Source: an alpha proteobacterium U9-1i
Lineage (GTDB): Bacteria; Pseudomonadota; Alphaproteobacteria; Caulobacterales; Aquidulcibacteraceae
Assembly (NCBI GenBank): GCA_000974665.1
Contig: BBSY01000002.1
Location: 1,736,001 to 1,800,000 of the forward strand
DNA: 64,000 bases
Reading direction: 5' to 3'
Each line of letters begins with the position of its first letter. Within the stretch, counting starts at the first letter, position 1. Made by a program: the position numbers and the translations under genes. Shown here piece after piece: positions 19,445 through 27,831 of the stretch. Under the pieces are notes generated by a model. That model saw only the letters and a list, made by a program, of their open reading frames with translations, was not told the DNA's origin and searched no databases.

Positions 19445-20803
19445 ATGAACCCATCGCCGCGCTTCGCGACGCTTGTCAGCGCCGCGTGCGCGGCTGTGTT
19501 GGCGTTTGCGACCCCCTCGGTCGCGCAGGACATGCCGCGCCCGGAAACATTCACGCTTCGCAACGGCATGCAGGTGGTGGTGGTCACCGACCGCCGCGCT
19601 CCGGTCGTCACGCATCAGGTCTGGTATCGCGTCGGCGCGGCGGATGAACCGCGCGGCGTTTCAGGCATCGCGCACTTTTTCGAGCACTTGATGTTCAAGG
19701 GCACGCGCCAGATCGCGCCCGGCGAATTCTCGCGCACCATCGCCCGCAACGGCGGCGACGATAACGCGTCAACCTCGTGGGACTACACGGTCTACTACGA
19801 GCGCATCTCCCGCGATCGCCTCGAACTCGTCATGCGCATGGAAGCCGATCGCATGCGCAATCTGCGTTTGCTCGAGGAGGACATCGCTTCCGAGCGCGAT
19901 GTGATCGTGGAGGAGCGGCGCTCGCGCATCGACAACAGCCCTGGCGGCGTTTTGAGCGAACGCATGCGGGCGATGCTCTATCCGCATCATCCCTACGGCA
20001 CGCCGGTTATTGGCTGGCTGCATGAAATTCAAGCGCTGGACCGCGCCGAAGCGCTCGATTTTTATCGCGTCTGGTACGCACCCAACAACGCCATCCTTGT
20101 TGTCGCCGGCGATATCGACGCGGCCGAATTGCGCCCGCTCGCCGAGCGCATATACGGGCGCCTGCGGCCAACACGTGGCTTGCCGGCGCGCACGTGGGTC
20201 GCCGATCCGCCTTCCATAGGGCCCATGCGCGTCACCCACCGCGACGAAAAGGTGCGCCAGCCCTCGATGTCGCGCTTTTACCGCGCCGTCAGCTATGGAA
20301 CCGATGAAGGCCGCCAAGCGCACGCACTCGATGTGGCGATGGAAATTCTCGGCGGCTCGGAAACCAGCCGGCTCTATCGCGCGCTCGTGGAGGACCGACA
20401 AATCGCTGTGTCAGCAGGGGCAGGCGCCAATACGGGCGGACTCGGCGGCGGCCAGGCTTCTGTGTTTGCGTCACCAGCCGATGGCGTTTCACTCGAAGCG
20501 CTTGAGGCGGGAATCGACGACGTGATCGCCACGTTTCTGCGCGATGGTCCAACCGACGCTGAACTCAACCGCGCCAAATCCTCGCTCTCCGCCGCGGCGA
20601 TCTATTCGCGCGACAGCCAAGAGGCGCTCGCCAACGTCTATGGTCAGTCTTTGGTGCAGGGCGAGTCCATCGATGACATTGTCTCCTGGCCAACGCAGAT
20701 TGAAGCGGTGACGCGCGAGGAGGTGATGGCGATCGCCCGCGAAACGTTCGACATCAACAAGTCCGTCACCGGCCTGTTATTGCCGGCGGAGGACAGGCCA
20801 TGA
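19445..20803 (+). CDS. M16-family zinc peptidase, catalytic subunit
   Basis: 452 residues with signal peptide (VSAACAAVLAFATPSVAQ). The inverted zinc motif HxxEH is seen in GIAHFFEHLMFKGT, and the downstream glutamate region as DVIVEERRSRIDNSPGG. The C-terminal half is the second M16 domain. Such periplasmic pitrilysin-type proteases usually work as heterodimers with an inactive partner, which here is the next gene, overlapping by ATGA at 20800-20803. Probably degrades peptides in the periplasm; the substrate is unknown. Confidence 0.93.
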   Translation: MNPSPRFATLVSAACAAVLAFATPSVAQDMPRPETFTLRNGMQVVVVTDRRAPVVTHQVWYRVGAADEPRGVSGIAHFFEHLMFKGTRQIAPGEFSRTIARNGGDDNASTSWDYTVYYERISRDRLELVMRMEADRMRNLRLLEEDIASERDVIVEERRSRIDNSPGGVLSERMRAMLYPHHPYGTPVIGWLHEIQALDRAEALDFYRVWYAPNNAILVVAGDIDAAELRPLAERIYGRLRPTRGLPARTWVADPPSIGPMRVTHRDEKVRQPSMSRFYRAVSYGTDEGRQAHALDVAMEILGGSETSRLYRALVEDRQIAVSAGAGANTGGLGGGQASVFASPADGVSLEALEAGIDDVIATFLRDGPTDAELNRAKSSLSAAAIYSRDSQEALANVYGQSLVQGESIDDIVSWPTQIEAVTREEVMAIARETFDINKSVTGLLLPAEDRP

Positions 20804-22116
20804 AGGCGGCTCTCATTGCCATCGCCGCGTTCTTCGCGCTCATCACCCAAGCTTTTGCGCAAGTCCCTGTGCAGGCGATTCGTTCGCCGGGCGGCATCGA
20901 TGCGTGGCTCGTCTCCGACAGCACGGTGCCGATGATTGTCCTGCACGCGTACTGGCAGGGCGGCTCCGCGACAGAGCCCTCGAGCAATGTCGGCATCACC
21001 GGCGTGATGACGGATATGCTCACCGAAGGCGCCGGCGACCTGGATGCGAACGCGTTCAAAGAGCGCTTGCAAGATCTGAACATGTCGCTTGGTTTTTCTT
21101 CCGGATGGGATGGCGTCGGCATGAGCCTCGTCACGCTGACGGAAAATCGTGATGCGGCGTTTGAAATGGCGCGCGTGGCCTTGATGCAGCCTCGCTTTGA
21201 CGCCGCACCTTTGGAGCGCATCAAGCGCCAGATCACGATTGGACTCCGTACGCGCGAAAGCAATGCCGGCTACATCGCCAATCTTGCGCTCGACCAGGCG
21301 TTGATCCCGGATCACCCTTATGCGCGTCGGATCAATGCGGAGAATGTCGCGGCGCTGACGCGCCCCGCCTTGCTGGCGCGGCGTGCGGCGTTGTTCACGC
21401 GCAGCGGACTCATGCTCACGATCGTCGGCGATATCGATGCTGAAACCGCCGGTCGCCTGATTGACTCGACGTTTGGCAGCTTGCCGCTGACGCGCCCCGC
21501 GTCCGAGCCTCCACTGGCGGAAATCCGCCCGGCGACGCCGCTGATCGTGCGCGCGCTTCCGCAGCCGCAGAGTTTGGTCTTGTTCGCGGCGCCCGGCATC
21601 CAGGACGAAGACCCAGATTGGACCGCGCTCGTCGTCGCCAACTACATCATCGGCGGCGGCGGCTTCTCGTCGCGGCTGATGGATCAGGTGCGCGAACAGC
21701 GCGGGCTTGTGTACGGCATTAGCACCGGCCCTTCGGTGCGCGATTATTCGGCCTTCATTCGCGGCTCCGCTCAAACCGAAAATGGCGACGTGCGCCAAGC
21801 CATCGAGGTGATCCGGGCCGAACTTGCGCGCTTCCACGCCGAAGGCGCGACGCAAGCCGAGGTCGATGACGCGATCACCTATCTCACCGGTTCGTTCGCG
21901 CTCGATCTCGACAGCAATTCCAAGATCGCCGGCGTCGTCCACGGCTATCACACCGGCGGGCGCGACATCGATTACATCAACGGCCGCAACGACCGTATCC
22001 GCGCCGTGACCCGTGACGACGTCAACCGCGTCGCGCGGCGCCTGTTCGATCCGAACGCGTTCACGTTCGTGGTGGTGGGGCAACCCGAAGGTTTAGAGCC
22101 CGCGGCGGCGCGATAA
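20800..22116 (+). CDS. M16-family peptidase, non-catalytic partner subunit
   Basis: 438 residues with a signal peptide (MKAALIAIAAFFALITQAFA). It aligns in organisation with the upstream M16 protein but lacks HxxEH: the equivalent region reads GITGVMTDMLTEGAGD. The C-terminal substrate-binding hallmark is kept in GGGGFSSRLMDQVREQRGLVYGI (glycine loop, with the R/Y pair). Family knowledge: the inactive subunit completes the substrate chamber of the heterodimer. Co-translated with the catalytic subunit. Confidence 0.92.
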   Translation: MKAALIAIAAFFALITQAFAQVPVQAIRSPGGIDAWLVSDSTVPMIVLHAYWQGGSATEPSSNVGITGVMTDMLTEGAGDLDANAFKERLQDLNMSLGFSSGWDGVGMSLVTLTENRDAAFEMARVALMQPRFDAAPLERIKRQITIGLRTRESNAGYIANLALDQALIPDHPYARRINAENVAALTRPALLARRAALFTRSGLMLTIVGDIDAETAGRLIDSTFGSLPLTRPASEPPLAEIRPATPLIVRALPQPQSLVLFAAPGIQDEDPDWTALVVANYIIGGGGFSSRLMDQVREQRGLVYGISTGPSVRDYSAFIRGSAQTENGDVRQAIEVIRAELARFHAEGATQAEVDDAITYLTGSFALDLDSNSKIAGVVHGYHTGGRDIDYINGRNDRIRAVTRDDVNRVARRLFDPNAFTFVVVGQPEGLEPAAAR

Positions 22117-22121
22117 GTAGC

Positions 22122-22195
22122 TGGTAGCGCCGACGAGACTTGAACTCGCTCCTCCGCAGTGAAAGTGCGGCATCCTACCCATAGACGACGGCGCC
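22122..22195 (-). tRNA. tRNA-Glu (anticodon TTC), divergent acceptor
   Basis: Read on the minus strand: acceptor GGCGCCG pairs with CGGCGCT, anticodon stem CCGCA/TGCGG encloses the loop CTTTCAC (anticodon TTC), and the T-arm has the loop TTCAAGT. CCA is encoded (22124-22122). The first acceptor pair is G1-U72 rather than G-C and the T-stem has a terminal G-U. The D-stem is three weak pairs (GTC/GAT). It appears able to fold and function but is unlike standard tRNA-Glu. Confidence 0.85.
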
Positions 22196-22225
22196 AAACG
22201 ACGAGGCGCTGCGGGTGCGATGAAA

Positions 22226-22303
22226 TGGTCTGGGCGGCTGGATTTGAACCAACGACCTCCTGCTTCCAAGGCAGGCGCTCTCACCAGGCTGAGCTACGCC
22301 CAG
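22226..22303 (-). tRNA. tRNA-Pro (anticodon TGG) with A37
   Basis: Minus strand: acceptor CTGGGCG/CGCCCAG with C1-G72 and A73 (the bacterial tRNA-Pro identity pair), D-arm GCTC-AGCCTGGTGA-GAGC, anticodon stem CCTGC/GCAGG with loop CTTGGAA (anticodon TGG), T-arm GTTGG-TTCAAAT-CCAGC, and encoded CCA. The base after the anticodon (position 37) is A; tRNA-Pro normally carries G37, methylated by TrmD. All stems are intact, so it is not an obvious pseudogene. Confidence 0.93.
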
Positions 22304-22383
22304 ACATTGGCTAGCGCCATCGCAGCGCTAGCGCGTCTCTCGGAAGGGGGTCGGTCGGAACATATCACGCACTCCAAAACTTT

Positions 22384-22487
22384 CGTCATTCCGGGGCTTC
22401 GCGTGGCGAAGAACCCGGAACCCAGGGGCAAACGCACAGCTTGCTGCCCCTAGGTTCCGGATCGCGCTTCGCGCGTCCGGAATGACG
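22384..22487. repeat. Palindromic intergenic repeat, copy A (~104 bp)
   Basis: Bounded by the perfect inverted ends CGTCATTCCGG and CCGGAATGACG. Inside are GGAACCCAGGGGCA and TGCCCCTAGGTTCC, which pair to extend the stem, and side hairpins rich in GCTTCGC/GCGAAG. Two further copies of nearly identical length lie at 34684-34785 and 59368-59471. It sits between tRNA-Pro and the end of rtcB. Confidence 0.9.
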
Positions 22488-22515
22488 AAGTGTGAGATTG
22501 CTCTCACACTTCGCG

Positions 22516-23724
22516 TCAACCCTTCACGCACACGACTTGGCGCAGCGTGTGCACTACGTCGATCAAGTCCGACTGCGCGGCGATGACGGCGTCGATATCC
22601 TTGTAGGCCATCGGCGTTTCATCGATCACGCCAGCGTCCTTGCGGCACTCCACGCCTTTGGTCGCCTTGCGGTGATCCTCAAGCGTGAAGGTCTGCTTGG
22701 CCTTCGTGCGTGACATCGCGCGGCCTGCGCCGTGCGAGCAGGTGCAGAACGAATCCGGATTACCCTTGCCGCACACGATGAACGACTTCGCGCCCATCGA
22801 ACCCGGAATGATCCCGAGTTCGCCTTCGCCCGCGCGCACCGCGCCCTTGCGGGTCACGAACACGTCGGCGCCGAAGTGCCGTTCACGCGCCACGTAATTG
22901 TGGTGGCAGTTCACGGCGTGCTTCTCGAGCTTGAACTTCGGCAGGTTGTCACGCAGTGCACGCAACGTGCGCTCCATCATCACCTCGCGATTGGTGCGCG
23001 CGTAGTCTTGCGCCCAGCCGACCGCCGCCACGTAGTCGTCGAACAGCTCTTCGCCTTCGAGGAAGAAGGCGAGGTCACGGTCCGGCACGTGGTAGCCAAG
23101 TTCGCGGCGCAGGAGTTCTTCCTTCGCACGCTCGATGAAGTACTTGCCGATCGCGTTGCCCGAGCCGCGCGATCCCGAGTGCAGCATCACCCACACACGG
23201 TCCTCTTCGTCGAGGCAGACCTCGATGAAGTGGTTGCCGCCGCCGAGCGTGGCGAGCTGGCCCGTTTGCGCCTTTGCCGAAGCCTTCGGGTGCTTGTCGA
23301 TGATCGCGCGGTAGCGATCGTCGAGGCCGGAGTCGCGGTAAGACGTCTCGACCGAAGAGGGCGTGTCGCGGTGATTGCCATTCGGGCCGTTGCCGTGCGG
23401 CACGTTGCGTTCAATCGCGCCGCGCAAGCGCGACAACGAATCCGGCAAATCGTTCGCCGTCAGCGACGTCCGCATCGCCATCATCCCGCAACCGATGTCG
23501 ACGCCGACAGCAGCAGGGATGATCGCGCCGTTAGTTGGGATCACCGAACCAACAGTCGCGCCGATGCCGAAGTGTACGTCCGGCATCACGGCGATGTGCG
23601 AGTGGATGAACGGCAGCGAAGCGACATTGCGCAATTGGTTCTGCGCTTCGTGCTCCACCGGCACGCCCTTGATCCAGGCCTTGATCGGCGCACGCGCGCC
23701 TTGGATTTCTTCGTAGCCAGACAT
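22516..23724 (-). CDS. rtcB: RNA-splicing ligase RtcB
   Basis: 402 residues. RtcB signatures: AVGVDIGCGMMA (metal-binding), GGGNHFIEV, LHSGSRGSGN, VNCHHNYVA, and the guanylylated-histidine region CSHGAGRAMSR. The enzyme joins RNA 3'-phosphate or 2',3'-cyclic phosphate ends to 5'-OH ends using GTP and Mn2+, and in bacteria is an RNA repair enzyme. A strong AAAGGAGG ribosome-binding site precedes the ATG. No RtcA, RtcR or archease gene is adjacent, so control differs from E. coli. A terminator-like hairpin lies only about 50 bases upstream of the start. Confidence 0.97.
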   Translation of the reverse strand: MSGYEEIQGARAPIKAWIKGVPVEHEAQNQLRNVASLPFIHSHIAVMPDVHFGIGATVGSVIPTNGAIIPAAVGVDIGCGMMAMRTSLTANDLPDSLSRLRGAIERNVPHGNGPNGNHRDTPSSVETSYRDSGLDDRYRAIIDKHPKASAKAQTGQLATLGGGNHFIEVCLDEEDRVWVMLHSGSRGSGNAIGKYFIERAKEELLRRELGYHVPDRDLAFFLEGEELFDDYVAAVGWAQDYARTNREVMMERTLRALRDNLPKFKLEKHAVNCHHNYVARERHFGADVFVTRKGAVRAGEGELGIIPGSMGAKSFIVCGKGNPDSFCTCSHGAGRAMSRTKAKQTFTLEDHRKATKGVECRKDAGVIDETPMAYKDIDAVIAAQSDLIDVVHTLRQVVCVKG

Positions 23725-23773
23725 TGCTGGCCTCCTTTGTGTTCAACGTTTCATGCGGCCTGGAGCGCATACG

Positions 23774-23810
23774 AAAAACCCCTCCAGGCCGCGCCTTGGA
23801 GGGGTTTTTT
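23774..23810 (-). terminator. Strong hairpin with T-runs upstream of rtcB
   Basis: A perfect stem of 13 bp (AAAAACCCCTCCA 23774-23786 with TGGAGGGGTTTTT 23797-23809) flanked by A and T runs is a textbook intrinsic terminator on either strand. On the minus strand it lies 184 bases beyond the LOG-family stop and 50 bases before the rtcB ATG. A second 11-bp inverted repeat (GCGGCCTGGAG 23755-23765 with CTCCAGGCCGC 23782-23792) overlaps it and is mutually exclusive with it. Confidence 0.85.
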
Positions 23811-23993
23811 CATGCTCCGATGTCCGAAGACGTCAGTGTGCAGAACTCCTCCGCGCGCGCGCATCCATCCGCTCGTCGCGATATGCGACGGGCGTCGGCT
23901 GCTGGGCGAATAGGTTCTGCGCTTTCACGACACGTCTCCGAATGGACGGCGCAGATAACATATGATTTGCGCGATTGCACGCGGATTTTGCGT

Positions 23994-24755
23994 TTAAACG
24001 TTTTTCGGCGCGATCGATGCGATGGCGAGGCCTTGTTGCAACAGCGCGTCCCACGCTGCTTCGGCGCTCTCGGCGAACTTGAACAGAGCGAGGTCTTCCG
24101 CCTCGATCATGCCGTGTTCGATCAGCGCATCGAAATTGATCACCGAGCGCCAATAGTCTTCATCGAACAGCACGACGGGAATGATCGGCGCTTTCTTGGT
24201 TTGAGTCAGTGTGAGAATTTCAAACAATTCGTCGAGCGTGCCGAAACCACCCGGAAATATAACGAGTGCGCCGGCGCGCATCGCCAGATGCATCTTGCGC
24301 ATCGCAAAATAATGAAACGCGAAGGTAAGGTCGGGTGTCGAATAGGCGTTAGGCTCCTGTTCGTGCGGCAAAGTGATGTTGAAGCCGATGGTGGGCGCAC
24401 CCGCTTCGCGAGCGCCGCGATTGGCCGCTTCCATGGCGCCAGGGCCGCCGCCCGTGGCGATGACGTTGGTGCGCGGCGCGCCGCCCAACGCGCCGCCGCG
24501 CTCCGAAGCGAGGCGCCCGAATGTGCGCGCCTCCTGATACCAAAATGCATTGCGCCCCGGCCCATCCTCACGAATGCGCGCCGAACCGAACACGACGATC
24601 GTGGATTTGATCTGGTGCGCCTTGAGGGCGATCTCGGCTTTCGAATATTCCAGCAAAAAGCGTACGCCCCGCAGCTCTTCGCTCAGCAGGAACTCCTGGT
24701 CGAGCGTCGGGAGGCGGTAGGAGGGGGAGGCGCGTTGGGCGGAATTGTCGGTCAT
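23994..24755 (-). CDS. LOG-family protein (TIGR00730 type)
   Basis: About 253 residues. The LOG/lysine-decarboxylase-like Rossmann fold is shown by TIVVFGSARI, ATGGGPGAMEAANRGA (nucleotide binding) and the PGGxGTxxE motif in VIFPGGFGTLDELFEILT. Family members release cytokinin bases from riboside 5'-monophosphates or act as AMP/pyrimidine nucleotide 5'-phosphate ribohydrolases. An ATG at 24770 is also in frame. The gene is divergent from mutL. Confidence 0.85.
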   Translation of the reverse strand: MTDNSAQRASPSYRLPTLDQEFLLSEELRGVRFLLEYSKAEIALKAHQIKSTIVVFGSARIREDGPGRNAFWYQEARTFGRLASERGGALGGAPRTNVIATGGGPGAMEAANRGAREAGAPTIGFNITLPHEQEPNAYSTPDLTFAFHYFAMRKMHLAMRAGALVIFPGGFGTLDELFEILTLTQTKKAPIIPVVLFDEDYWRSVINFDALIEHGMIEAEDLALFKFAESAEAAWDALLQQGLAIASIAPKNV

Positions 24756-24845
24756 GGTTCGGATTACCATGTTCCAACGCCTATCGTCATTCCGTGGCCA
24801 CTGCGCCTCGGAAACGATCGATGTGGTAGGTTGAACAACTGATTC

Positions 24846-26735
24846 ATGCCCATTCGCCGTTTGCCCCCCGAAGCCGTGAACCGCATCGCCGCCGGCGAGG
24901 TGATCGAGCGGCCGGCCGCTGCGGTGAAGGAACTGGTCGAGAACGCACTCGACGCTGGCGCCAAGCGCATAGAGGTGCGCATTGCGCGGGGCGGGTTAGG
25001 TCTCATTTCCGTTGAGGACGATGGCGCCGGCATCCCGAAAGATGAGTTGGCGCTCGCGGTCGAGCGCCACGCAACGTCAAAGCTCGTCGCCGAAGCAAAT
25101 GGCGCGGTCGACCTGTTGAATATCGGCACGATGGGTTTTCGGGGCGAGGCCTTGCCTTCGATCGGTGCGGTCGCGCGGCTATCCATCATTTCGCGCGCGC
25201 GCGGTGTGTCCGAGGCGTGGCGCATCGATATCGAAGGCGGCGCGTTGGAAGCGGCGCGTCCGTCGCCCTGGGCGGCGTTGTCCGAGAGCGGCGCGCTCGT
25301 TGAGGTTCGCGACCTTTTCTTCGCGACGCCCGCGCGGCTCAAATTCATGAAAAGCGAACGCGCCGAGGCGATGGCCGTCAACGACGTGTTGAAGCGCCTC
25401 GCCATGGCGCGGCCCGATGTTGCGTTCACTTTGGAGAATGACGGCCGCGCCAGCCTACGTCTCTCCGCCGAGCGCGATCCCGAAGGCGAGGGCCGGCGCG
25501 CGCGTCTGGCCGCCATCCTGGGCGCTGAATTCGCGCCGAACTCGCTCGCGCTCGATCAGGTGCGCGACACCGTGCGGCTCACGGGCTTTGCGGGATTGCC
25601 GACGTTTGCGCGCGGCACGCGCGAGCATCAACATCTCTTCGTCAATGGCCGTCCGGTGAAGGATAAGCTCATCGTGGGAGCGGTGCGCGCTGCCTATCAG
25701 GACTTGCTTGCGCGTGATCGCCATCCGGTCGTGGCGCTGTTTCTCGACGTGCCGCCAAGCGATGTCGATGTGAACGTCCATCCCGCCAAAACCGAAGTGC
25801 GTTTCCGCGATGCGGCGATGGTGCGCGGGCTCATCGTCGGCGCGCTCAGCCATGCGCTTGCCGCCGCGGGCCATCGCGCGAGCACAACGACGGCGCAAAG
25901 CGCGCTCAACGCCGTGCGCCCGCACTATAATCCGCAACCCAGTCTGCGCGCCTGGAGCGCAGCGGAAAACCATCTCGTCTCATCCGACTTTGCGATGCCG
26001 AGCGGGCGCGTGGAGGATTTTTCGTCCCCCGTTTACGGGGGAAATGTCCCGCGCGAAGCGCGGGACGAAGGGGGGCTGCTCGGCTTTCCCCCTCAGTCAG
26101 CTTCGCTGACAGCTCCCCCGCACGCAGGGGAGCAAAGCGACGAGGATGCGCGCTTCTTCCCGCTGGGCGCCGCGCGGGCGCAGATTCACGAAACCTACAT
26201 CGTCGCCCAAACCGAGGACGGCATTGTGATCGTTGATCAACACGCCGCGCATGAGCGCTTGGTGTATGAGCGCATGAAACAGATGCTCGCCAATGGCGGC
26301 GTGCGCCGCCAGGCTTTGCTTATCCCCGAAGTCGTCGAACTCGATCCGGCTGAGGCCGAGGCGATCGCCGCGCGAGCGGAAGAATTGGGCCAACTTGGCT
26401 TGGTCATCGAGCCGTTCGGCGCCGGCGCCATTCTGATCCGCGAAACCCCAGCTCTGCTTGGCCACATCGATGCCGCCGGCTTGCTAAAGGACCTGGCTGA
26501 CGACATCGCCGAGCTTGGCGAAGCACACGCTTTGAAGGAACGGCTTGAGGAGGTGTGCTCCTCCATGGCCTGCCGCGGTTCAGTTCGCGCAGGGCGCCGA
26601 CTCACGGGCGAAGAGATGAACGCGCTGCTCCGGCAAATGGAGGCCACGCCTTTTTCAGGCCAGTGCAATCACGGCCGTCCAACCTACGTCGAGTTGAAGC
26701 TCGCCGACATCGAGAAGCTGTTCGGCAGGCGGTAG
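24846..26735 (+). CDS. mutL: DNA mismatch repair protein MutL
   Basis: 629 residues. The GHKL ATPase domain is intact: [41 protein letters not shown]. The C-terminal dimerisation domain contains the endonuclease motif [12 protein letters not shown] (DQHAx2Ex4E, near residue 463) and the linked [10 protein letters not shown] and QCNHGRPT motifs, so this is the nicking type of MutL found in bacteria without MutH. The linker between domains includes residues ~394-430 encoded by a palindromic repeat inserted in frame (26026-26133). It works with MutS to start repair of mispaired bases. Confidence 0.97.
   Translation: MPIRRLPPEAVNRIAAGEVIERPAAAVKELVENALDAGAKRIEVRIARGGLGLISVEDDGAGIPKDELALAVERHATSKLVAEANGAVDLLNIGTMGFRGEALPSIGAVARLSIISRARGVSEAWRIDIEGGALEAARPSPWAALSESGALVEVRDLFFATPARLKFMKSERAEAMAVNDVLKRLAMARPDVAFTLENDGRASLRLSAERDPEGEGRRARLAAILGAEFAPNSLALDQVRDTVRLTGFAGLPTFARGTREHQHLFVNGRPVKDKLIVGAVRAAYQDLLARDRHPVVALFLDVPPSDVDVNVHPAKTEVRFRDAAMVRGLIVGALSHALAAAGHRASTTTAQSALNAVRPHYNPQPSLRAWSAAENHLVSSDFAMPSGRVEDFSSPVYGGNVPREARDEGGLLGFPPQSASLTAPPHAGEQSDEDARFFPLGAARAQIHETYIVAQTEDGIVIVDQHAAHERLVYERMKQMLANGGVRRQALLIPEVVELDPAEAEAIAARAEELGQLGLVIEPFGAGAILIRETPALLGHIDAAGLLKDLADDIAELGEAHALKERLEEVCSSMACRGSVRAGRRLTGEEMNALLRQMEATPFSGQCNHGRPTYVELKLADIEKLFGRR
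26026..26133 (+). repeat. Palindromic element inserted in frame within mutL
   Basis: A string of hairpins: CCCCCGTTTACGGGGG (26026-26041), a 9-bp stem GTCCCGCGC/GCGCGGGAC (26046-26066), GTCAGC-TTC-GCTGAC (26096-26110), and GCTCCCC/GGGGAGC arms ending at 26133. Intergenic palindromes of this style are common in alphaproteobacteria. Here it is translated within the MutL linker ([17 protein letters not shown] and following) without breaking the frame. Confidence 0.75.
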
Positions 26736-26839
26736 CGGCCGGCATTAACAAAACGTCCAGAAAAAGCCCGGTTTCGCGCTTGCATCCGCCGCGCGGGCGG
26801 CAAAGGATGCCGCCGTTGAGGGATGTTCTGGGGAATCAC

Positions 26840-27772
26840 ATGAAGAGCCTCGTGAAGACGTTGGCCGCCGCGGCGGCGATTTGTGCGTTGGCCGCGCCGG
26901 CCTATGCGCAAAATTTGAACACTGGTGCGACCGGCTCTTACGGTCAGGTGCGCCTCACTTCGGGCTTCACGCCTGATCCGCACCAAACGACTTTGAACGC
27001 TGGCGGTCCGATTGACGCGAGCACGTCGCGCGCGGGCGCCGCCTGCACAGGATACGTAACGCAGCGCCCAAGTTTCTCGTTGCGCTACACAGCCGGCTCG
27101 CTGCCGCTCTACCTTTCAACGGGCTCTGATTCCGACACCACGCTTGTGGTGCGCGCTCCGGACGGCTCTTGGCATTGTGACGACGATAGCGGCGGCGCGT
27201 TGAACGCCGCTGTGCGCTTCGATACGCCGCGCTCAGGTCGTTATCAGATCTGGGTCGGCCGCTTCGGCTCAGCTGGCGAAACTTCGCCGGCGTTCCTGAA
27301 CGTTTCCGAGATCATCCCGTCGCCCAGCACGCCAACCGAACCGACCGGCGAAGTTCCCGACTTCTCTCTGGACCCGACCTTTGGCGCCGTCGACCTCACC
27401 TCCGGCTTCCAGCCCGATCCGCACACCGTGTCGATCGCCGCCGGCGGCTCGCTCAACGCCGCCAACATCGGCGTGCCGAGCTGCGTCGGTTCGATCGCAT
27501 CCGCGCCGGACTACCGCGTGAATTGGACGGCCGGGTCGGGCGCGCTGCCTTTGATCTTCTCGGTCGCGGCGGAAACCGACACGACGCTCGTCATCAACGA
27601 CGCGCAAGGCAATTGGGTGTGCGATGACGATGGCGGCAACGCGGGCATGAACCCGATGGTCCGCTTCGACGCGCCAGCCTCCGGCCAATACGACGTGTGG
27701 GTCGGCACTTATTCGTCTGAAGCCGGCCTGCCGGCGTCAACGCTGCACGTGTCGGAACTGACGTCGCAATAA
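26840..27772 (+). CDS. Secreted protein with two tandem ~125-residue domains
   Basis: 310 residues from the ATG at 26840 (GGGGA ribosome-binding site); upstream codons in the frame belong to the mutL antisense/overlap region. Signal peptide LAAAAAICALAAPAYAQ. Two similar domains follow: LTSGFTPDPHQTTLNAGG...DTTLVVRAPDG and LTSGFQPDPHTVSIAAGG...DTTLVINDAQG, each with a pair of cysteines and an acidic C-D-D-D motif. The fold resembles prepeptidase C-terminal (PPC)-like beta-sandwich domains. No catalytic domain is attached. Function unknown; probably periplasmic or cell-surface. Confidence 0.75.
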   Translation: MKSLVKTLAAAAAICALAAPAYAQNLNTGATGSYGQVRLTSGFTPDPHQTTLNAGGPIDASTSRAGAACTGYVTQRPSFSLRYTAGSLPLYLSTGSDSDTTLVVRAPDGSWHCDDDSGGALNAAVRFDTPRSGRYQIWVGRFGSAGETSPAFLNVSEIIPSPSTPTEPTGEVPDFSLDPTFGAVDLTSGFQPDPHTVSIAAGGSLNAANIGVPSCVGSIASAPDYRVNWTAGSGALPLIFSVAAETDTTLVINDAQGNWVCDDDGGNAGMNPMVRFDAPASGQYDVWVGTYSSEAGLPASTLHVSELTSQ

Positions 27773-27793
27773 GCGGACGCCAACGTTCAACGG

Positions 27794-27822
27794 AAGGCCG
27801 CGCCCGCAAGGCGCGGCCTTTT
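27794..27822 (+). terminator. Terminator after the tandem-domain secreted protein
   Basis: A perfect 11-bp stem (AAGGCCGCGCC 27794-27804, loop CGCAA, GGCGCGGCCTT 27810-27820) followed by TTCG lies 22 bases after the stop. It sits between convergent genes, so it may also end the gloA transcript. Confidence 0.85.
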
Positions 27823-27831
27823 CGTTCGCGG

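Noticed and set aside
22217..22310. Plus-strand reading of the tRNA-Pro region as a tRNA-Trp (loop TTCCAAG)
   Set aside because: The conserved T-arm and D-arm motifs and encoded CCA are only in the correct order on the minus strand.
22384..22487. Repeat copy A as an insertion-sequence remnant
   Set aside because: No transposase fragment or target-site duplication is visible and the size matches the other two palindromic copies.
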